A stretch of 64,000 nucleotides of DNA, taken from assembly GCA_964434425.1 (NCBI GenBank), contig CAYSVH010000005.1, forward strand, positions 62,001 to 126,000. The letters are read 5' to 3'. The stretch's first letter is position 1; the number at the start of each line of letters is the position of its first letter. Under the pieces are notes generated by a model. That model made no database searches. It saw nothing but the letters and a program-made list of their open reading frames with translations, and was not told the origin of the DNA. The stretch is from CALMEC01 sp964434425. Its GTDB lineage: Bacteria; Actinomycetota; Thermoleophilia; Miltoncostaeales; Miltoncostaeaceae. The position numbers were made by a program, and so were the translations under genes. Below, in pieces: positions 59,422 through 64,000 of the stretch.

Positions 59422-60825
59422 ATGACACTCGACCTCGCCCGCTGGCAGTTCGGGATAACCACCGTCTACCACTTCCTGCTCGTCCCCATCACGATCGGTC
59501 TTTCCGGATTCGTGGCGCTGATGCAGACGCGGTGGGTGAAGACGGGCAACCCCGAGTACCTGCGCATGACGCGGTTCTGGGGGAAGATCCTCCTCATCAA
59601 CTTCGCTCTGGGCGTCGCCACCGGCATCGTCCAGGAGTTCCAGTTCGGCATGGCATGGAGCGAGTACTCACGCTTCGTCGGCGACGTGTTCGGTGCGCCG
59701 CTCGCGATGGAGGCGCTCATCGCGTTCTTCCTCGAGTCGACGTTCCTCGGCCTCTGGATCTTCGGCTGGGACCGCATGCCCAAGCGGCTGCACCTCGCCA
59801 CCATCTGGGCGGTTTTCGTCGGAACGATGATCTCCGCGTACTTCATCCTCGCGGCGAACGCCTGGATGCAGTACCCGGTCGGGGCGACGTTCAACCCCGA
59901 GACCGGTCGCGCCGAACTCGACTCGTTCATCGAGATCCTCACCAGCCGCACCGCGCTGTTCGCGTTCGGCCACACCATCACCGCCGCGATCGCCACCGCC
60001 GGCGCACTCATCCTGGGTGTCTCGGCGTGGAAGCTCTACCGGGACAAGGGTCGTGAGAAGTCGTTCTTCATGACGTCTCTGCGGTGGGGTCTGCGCGGCA
60101 CGCTGATCGCGACCATCGCCACCACCGTCGTCGGGCACTTCTTCGCGCAGTGGATGACCACCGTCCAGCCCATGAAGATGGCCGCCGCGGAGGCCCTGTA
60201 CGAGACGACGGACGGCGCGGGACTCTCGCTCTTCGCCTGGAGCGGCTTCGAGTCGACGCCGAACGATCTGTGGATCAACGTCGAGATCCCCCGGCTCCTG
60301 TCGTTCATGGCGACCGACACCTTCGACGGTGAGGTCCGCGGCATCAACGACATCCAGGCCGAGTACGAGGAGCGCTACGGTCCCGGCAACTACGTGCCGA
60401 TCCTGGCCGTCACGTACTGGAGCTTCCGCGCGATGATGGGCATGGGCTTCTTCATGATCGCGGTGTCGGCGATCGGCCTCTTCATGCTGAGACGCGGCAG
60501 AGCACCGGGCAAGAAGTTCATGATCGCCGGCGTGGCGACCATCTTCGCCCCGCTCATCGCGAACAGCGCCGGATGGATCTTCACCGAGATGGGCCGTCAG
60601 CCATGGGTGGTCCAGGGCCTCCTGAAGACGGCGGACGGTGTCTCACCGCTCGGTGCGGGGACCATCTGGACCTCCCTCATCGGATTCACCCTCCTGTACG
60701 GCGCCCTGGCCGTGGCCGAGGTCTGGCTGATCCTGAAGGTGATCCGCACGGGACCCGAGCCGCCACCCAAGCCGGTCGGCACGACCCCGGCAGGCGAGCA
60801 CCTCCTCCCCACTCTCGGCTACTAG
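59422..60825 (+). CDS. cydA: Cytochrome bd ubiquinol/menaquinol oxidase subunit I
   Basis: A 467-residue membrane protein carrying the three hemes of cytochrome bd, a terminal oxidase with high oxygen affinity. The axial His near the N-terminus is in TTVYHFLLVPITIGLS (about residue 18), and the Q-loop region, GREKSFFMTSLRWGLRG and TEMGRQPWVVQGLLKT are hallmark stretches. Eight to nine membrane helices. A good ribosome-binding site (GGGAGAAA) precedes the ATG. The operon continues with cydB after an unusually long 232-bp gap filled by repeat copy D. Confidence 0.95.
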   Translation: MTLDLARWQFGITTVYHFLLVPITIGLSGFVALMQTRWVKTGNPEYLRMTRFWGKILLINFALGVATGIVQEFQFGMAWSEYSRFVGDVFGAPLAMEALIAFFLESTFLGLWIFGWDRMPKRLHLATIWAVFVGTMISAYFILAANAWMQYPVGATFNPETGRAELDSFIEILTSRTALFAFGHTITAAIATAGALILGVSAWKLYRDKGREKSFFMTSLRWGLRGTLIATIATTVVGHFFAQWMTTVQPMKMAAAEALYETTDGAGLSLFAWSGFESTPNDLWINVEIPRLLSFMATDTFDGEVRGINDIQAEYEERYGPGNYVPILAVTYWSFRAMMGMGFFMIAVSAIGLFMLRRGRAPGKKFMIAGVATIFAPLIANSAGWIFTEMGRQPWVVQGLLKTADGVSPLGAGTIWTSLIGFTLLYGALAVAEVWLILKVIRTGPEPPPKPVGTTPAGEHLLPTLGY

Positions 60826-61035
60826 ATGGATACCTCCACGATCTCGCGGCGTGGTGTGTGCCCCCGGCGGCGCGGATGCGCTCCCAATCCAGCCGCCCGC
60901 CCCGGGCCGGCCACCGGGCGAGTCGGAAAGGACACCACCCTGTCCATCGGCGCCCGGTGGCTGGCCGGGGCCGGTGGGTGGATTGACCGCAGCCCCGTAT
61001 CCACCGTGACCGCACCCCACATCCACGATCCCGCG
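60824..61035 (+). repeat. Dispersed palindromic repeat, copy D (longest), between cydA and cydB
   Basis: Begins AGATGGATACCTCCACG, then TCTCGCGGCGTGG, CCCCCGGCGGCGCGGATGCG, CCGGCCACCGGGCGAGTCGG, the core AAAGGACACCACCCTGTCC, then the complement side (CGCCCGGTGGCTGGCCGG, GTGGGTGGATTG) and the right end GCACCCCACATCCACGATC. The nested arms could fold into one imperfect hairpin of about 120 nt. It is the clearest full-length copy and lies inside an operon. Confidence 0.85.
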
Positions 61036-61057
61036 GCAGCACCCATCAGGAGAACCA

Positions 61058-62107
61058 ATGTCACTCGTTGAGCTGTGGTTCATCATCATCGGAGTCCTCT
61101 TCACGGGGTACCTCGTCCTGGAGGGCTTCGACTTCGGAGTCGGCATGCTCCTCCACCCGGTCGGGCGCACGCTCAACGAGCGCCGTCAGGCGCTCAAGAC
61201 CATCGGACCCGTCTGGGACGGCAACGAGGTCTGGCTGCTCACCGCCGGCGGCGCCATGTTCGCCGCGTTCCCGGAGTGGTACGCCACGCTGTTCTCGGGC
61301 TACTACCTGGCCCTGTTCGCCATCCTGATGGCGCTCATCATCCGCGTGGTCGCGATCGAGTACCGCAACAAGCACGACGGCGAGCGATGGCAGCGCCGAT
61401 GGGACCTCGCCATCGTCGTGTCGAGCGCTCTCCCGGCGTTCCTGTGGGGCGTCGCGTTCGCCAACATCGTCGGAGGCAGCCCGCTCAACGAGGAGGGCGT
61501 CTTCGTCGGGAGCTTCTGGGACCTGATTCACCCGTACGCGCTCCTCGGCGGTCTCGTGACCCTGTCCCTCTTCCTCCTCCACGGAGCCCACTACCTCGCG
61601 CTGCGGTCCCTGGGCCCGGTGCGCGAACGTGCCAATCGCATCGCGACGATGCTCTGGCTTCCGACCGTCCTGATCGTGGCGGGCTTCGCCGTGTGGACCC
61701 TCGCGAGCGCTCAGACGGTGCGCGTCGTGGCCGTCATCGGCGCCGCGGTGGCCGCCGCCGCACTCATCGCCGTCCTGCCGATGCACCGCACCGGACGTGA
61801 GGGCTGGGCGTTCGGTCTCACATCGCTCACCATCACCGGCGCCCTCGTGATGCTCTGGGCGACGCTCTTCCCCAACGCCATGGTGTCGTCCAACGGTGAG
61901 GAGACGAACCTCCTGCTGGTGGACGCCGCCTCGACGCACACGACCCTCGTCGTCATGACGATCGTCGCGGTGATCATGACGCCGATCGTGCTCATGTACC
62001 AGGCGTGGACCTACTGGGTGTTCCGTCAGCGCGTCGGCACGGCGCCCGACGAGGAGATCCATCTGGCCGTCAGCTGGTGGTCGAAGAAGCCGAGCGAGGA
62101 GGGATGA
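61058..62107 (+). CDS. cydB: Cytochrome bd oxidase subunit II
   Basis: A 349-residue membrane subunit that stabilises the hemes of CydA. Hallmarks: LVLEGFDFGVGML near the N-terminus, IGPVWDGNEVWLLTAGGAMFAAFPEWYA, and eight membrane helices. An AGGAGAA site precedes the ATG at 61058. The stop overlaps cydD by 4 bp. Confidence 0.96.
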   Translation: MSLVELWFIIIGVLFTGYLVLEGFDFGVGMLLHPVGRTLNERRQALKTIGPVWDGNEVWLLTAGGAMFAAFPEWYATLFSGYYLALFAILMALIIRVVAIEYRNKHDGERWQRRWDLAIVVSSALPAFLWGVAFANIVGGSPLNEEGVFVGSFWDLIHPYALLGGLVTLSLFLLHGAHYLALRSLGPVRERANRIATMLWLPTVLIVAGFAVWTLASAQTVRVVAVIGAAVAAAALIAVLPMHRTGREGWAFGLTSLTITGALVMLWATLFPNAMVSSNGEETNLLLVDAASTHTTLVVMTIVAVIMTPIVLMYQAWTYWVFRQRVGTAPDEEIHLAVSWWSKKPSEEG

Positions 62108-63792
62108 AACACCGGCGGCGACGGACCGACATGGGTGAGATCTCACCCACCCTGCGCCGCCATCGGGCGCGCGTGTCCGTCGTCGCCGCCCTCATCTCGA
62201 TCACCGTCGTCGTCCAGGGGATCGCCCTGGCGGCCGCTCTGGCAGACGGTGTCGCCGAGCGCGCCTGGACGGTCGCCGTCGCCGCGGTGATGGTGGCCGG
62301 GCTGGCCATGCTGGCACGGGCCGTGCTCACCTGGTTCGCCGAGGTGACGGGACGACGGGCGGGTTCCGAGGCGATGGCGGACCTGCGCGGGAGGATCCTC
62401 ACCTCGGCCCTCGCCACGGTCCCCGGATCGCGCGGTGGACGCACCGGAGGTGAGATCGCCACCCTCACGGTCCACGGAGGCGATGCCGTCGAACGCTGGG
62501 CCGGCCGCGTCGTCCTCCAGCAGGCGCTCGCCGTCACCACGCCCGTTGCCGCCCTGGTCGCCATCGCCTGGCTCGACTGGCTCTCGGCCGCGATCCTCCT
62601 CCCAACCCTGCCGCTTCTCATCCTCTTCCTGGTGCTCGCCGGAGCCGACGCCAAGAAGGCCTCCGACTCACGCCTCGCCGCCATGCGCCTTCTGGGCGGC
62701 CACATGCTGGACGTGCTGCGCGGGCTGCCGGTGCTCCGGAGCTTCGGTCGCGCCGAGCGCCAGGCCGGAGAGCTCGAGCGGGCGGGTGACGCCTACCGCC
62801 GCGAGACCGTGGCGACCCTTCGCTCGGCGTTCACGAGCGCCTTCGTCCTCGAGTTCATGGCGATGCTGGGGACCGCGCTCGTGGCGGTCACGGCGGGCGT
62901 CCGCCTGGTCCACGGGAGCATGGACTTCGAGCCGGCCATGGCCGTCCTGCTCCTGGCGCCCGAGCTCTACCTGCCCCTGCGCAACATGGGCAACGAGTAC
63001 CACGCCGCCGCCGAGGCCAGGGCCACACTGGACGCCGCACGGGCCGCCTGCGAGGTGCCCGAGGCCATCCCGGCCGGTCACGCGGGCGTTCCGTCCCCGG
63101 ATCCGGGCGCCGCGCCCGTCACCCTCGACGGCGTACGGGTGGTCGTCGACGGCGGGCGCACCGTCCTCGACGGCGCCGGGCTCACCCTCGCCCCCGGGCG
63201 GACGATCGCACTCATCGGAGCGAGCGGGGCGGGCAAGAGCACGGTCCTGCGTCTGCTGCTGGGACTGCAGGCACCGACATCCGGGTTCATCCGGTGCGGA
63301 GACGTCGACATCGCCGACACGGACCTGGCCTCCTGGCGCGACCGCATCGCCTGGATCCCGCAGTCCCCGGTGGTCCTGCCCGACACACTCGCCGCGAACC
63401 TCCGCATCGCGCGCGCCGACGCGTCGGACGACGACCTGTGGGAGGCGCTCCGCGTCGCGCGTCTCGACACATGGGCCCGGGGGCTTCCGAACGGGCTGGA
63501 CGAACGCGTGGGGGACGGAGGCGTCGCCATCTCGGCCGGCGAGCGTCGCCGGTTGGGTCTCGCCCGCGCGGTGCTGCGCCGCGCCGGCGTGATCCTCGCC
63601 GATGAGCCCACGGCCAATCTGGACGCGCGGACCGCCGAGCTGGTGCGCGGCGGGCTCCGCGACCTCGTCCGCGATCGGTCCGCCGTGATCGTCACCCACG
63701 AGCCCGACGTCCTGGATCTGGTCGACGACGTCCTCGAGCTCCGCGACGGGCGCATCGCACCGGCTTCCGGGCACGTCCTGGAGGCCGTGTGA
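62104..63792 (+). CDS. cydD: ABC exporter CydD of the CydDC cysteine/glutathione transporter
   Basis: A 562-residue half-transporter: six membrane helices (residues about 20-330) and an ATPase domain with Walker A IGASGAGKST, signature ISAGERRRLGLA and Walker B VILADEPTANLD. The CydDC heterodimer exports thiols (or binds heme) and is needed to assemble cytochrome bd. Its position directly behind cydAB, with an ATGA overlap, supports CydD over a generic exporter. The stop overlaps cydC (GTGA). Confidence 0.93.
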   Translation: MKHRRRRTDMGEISPTLRRHRARVSVVAALISITVVVQGIALAAALADGVAERAWTVAVAAVMVAGLAMLARAVLTWFAEVTGRRAGSEAMADLRGRILTSALATVPGSRGGRTGGEIATLTVHGGDAVERWAGRVVLQQALAVTTPVAALVAIAWLDWLSAAILLPTLPLLILFLVLAGADAKKASDSRLAAMRLLGGHMLDVLRGLPVLRSFGRAERQAGELERAGDAYRRETVATLRSAFTSAFVLEFMAMLGTALVAVTAGVRLVHGSMDFEPAMAVLLLAPELYLPLRNMGNEYHAAAEARATLDAARAACEVPEAIPAGHAGVPSPDPGAAPVTLDGVRVVVDGGRTVLDGAGLTLAPGRTIALIGASGAGKSTVLRLLLGLQAPTSGFIRCGDVDIADTDLASWRDRIAWIPQSPVVLPDTLAANLRIARADASDDDLWEALRVARLDTWARGLPNGLDERVGDGGVAISAGERRRLGLARAVLRRAGVILADEPTANLDARTAELVRGGLRDLVRDRSAVIVTHEPDVLDLVDDVLELRDGRIAPASGHVLEAV

Positions 63793-64000
63793 GTACGGCC
63801 GCCGGCATCGGGCCCCGCGTGACGACGGGCATCGGCTCCTCGAGGCGTCGCCGGGAGTTCCTCCTGGCGTGCCTGCTCGCCACTCTGGCGACCATGGCGT
63901 CGCCCGCGCTCCTCTCCCTCTCCGGCTACCTGCTCGCCCGCGCCTCCCAGGCACCCCCGATCCTCACGCTCACCACGGCGATCGTCGGCGTACGGCTCTT
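63789..64000 (+). CDS. cydC: ABC exporter CydC, cut by the window edge
   Basis: The first 70 codons are visible: a basic N-terminus, a membrane helix starting FLLACLLATLATMASPALLS, and SGYLLARASQAPPILTLT, a stretch typical of CydC. The GTG at 63789 overlaps the cydD stop by 4 bp. The gene continues past 64000. Confidence 0.85.
   Translation, partial: MSTAAGIGPRVTTGIGSSRRRREFLLACLLATLATMASPALLSLSGYLLARASQAPPILTLTTAIVGVRL

Noticed and set aside
60573..60986. Peptides in repeat copies sharing RKGHHP-H-RRP
   Set aside because: The similarity between translations at 34071-34200 and 60850-60990 is explained by the nucleotide repeat; the frames are not equivalent in copies A, C and E and have no ribosome-binding site.
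61061..62146. Minus-strand 361-codon frame opposite cydB
   Set aside because: Typical antisense shadow (Glu/Arg/His-rich) of a clearly recognisable cydB.

Overview
The window is a 64 kb stretch of very GC-rich chromosome (by eye near 70%). Gene content (ANTAR/HWE-kinase pair of the PdtaR/PdtaS kind, F420-type LLM oxidoreductase, bacterial LigD, TraR/DksA zinc-finger protein, cydABDC, pdxST-yebC, ruvCAB, many GTG starts and apparent leaderless promoters) points to an Actinomycetota-like organism, perhaps a deep lineage such as Thermoleophilia. That assignment is inference, because no rRNA or intact tRNA is present.

Layout. (1) 2-1363: 3' part of a hydantoinase B gene. (2) 1524-18409, minus strand: yajC and a fused secDF, then two membrane-anchored, low-complexity proteins sharing an unrecognised C-terminal domain, then ubiB-recJ-relA/spoT overlapped by single bases, a membrane glycoside hydrolase and a LytR_C protein. 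(3) 18501-23232: PAP2 protein, a prmC-like methyltransferase in the ruvCAB operon, and a VapBC pair. (4) 23554-27154: ABC exporter and a NarL/DesK-type two-component system, convergent. (5) 27389-33862: pdxS-pdxT-yebC, an RNB nuclease, an RpiR regulator, a TPR-AAA (CbxX-like) protein. (6) 34245-40274: pgsA-plsY-epimerase (phospholipid synthesis), then LLM oxidoreductase-ligD-lipoprotein. (7) 40464-52626: five-LysM transglycosylase with a long structured leader, YcaQ-like protein, PfkB kinase, proS, a CopD-like protein, ctaA, Nudix, TraR/DksA, a three-repeat secreted protein, an aldo-keto reductase, a second PAP2 protein. (8) 53300-57341: degraded mobile element (tRNA 3'-end remnant, candidate integrase arm repeats, MobV-type relaxase, AT-richer small membrane gene, frameshifted ISL3 element). 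(9) 57355-64000: PdtaR/PdtaS-like pair divergent from cydABDC.

The most distinctive signal is not a gene. It is a family of dispersed, largely palindromic intergenic elements of up to about 210 bp, with five copies at 14758, 34042, 40305 (reverse), 43370 (reverse) and 60824, and arm-only relatives at 46215 and 13472. One copy sits inside the cydAB operon. Other cross-cutting signals are the many start codons lying 6-8 nt after a TANNNT hexamer (likely leaderless mRNAs), long perfect GC hairpins without T-tracts at 3' gene ends, and a 22-bp tandem repeat between ruvC and vapC.

Start sites were chosen by ribosome-binding site, stop/start overlap, leaderless spacing or family N-termini. No alignment or search was run.
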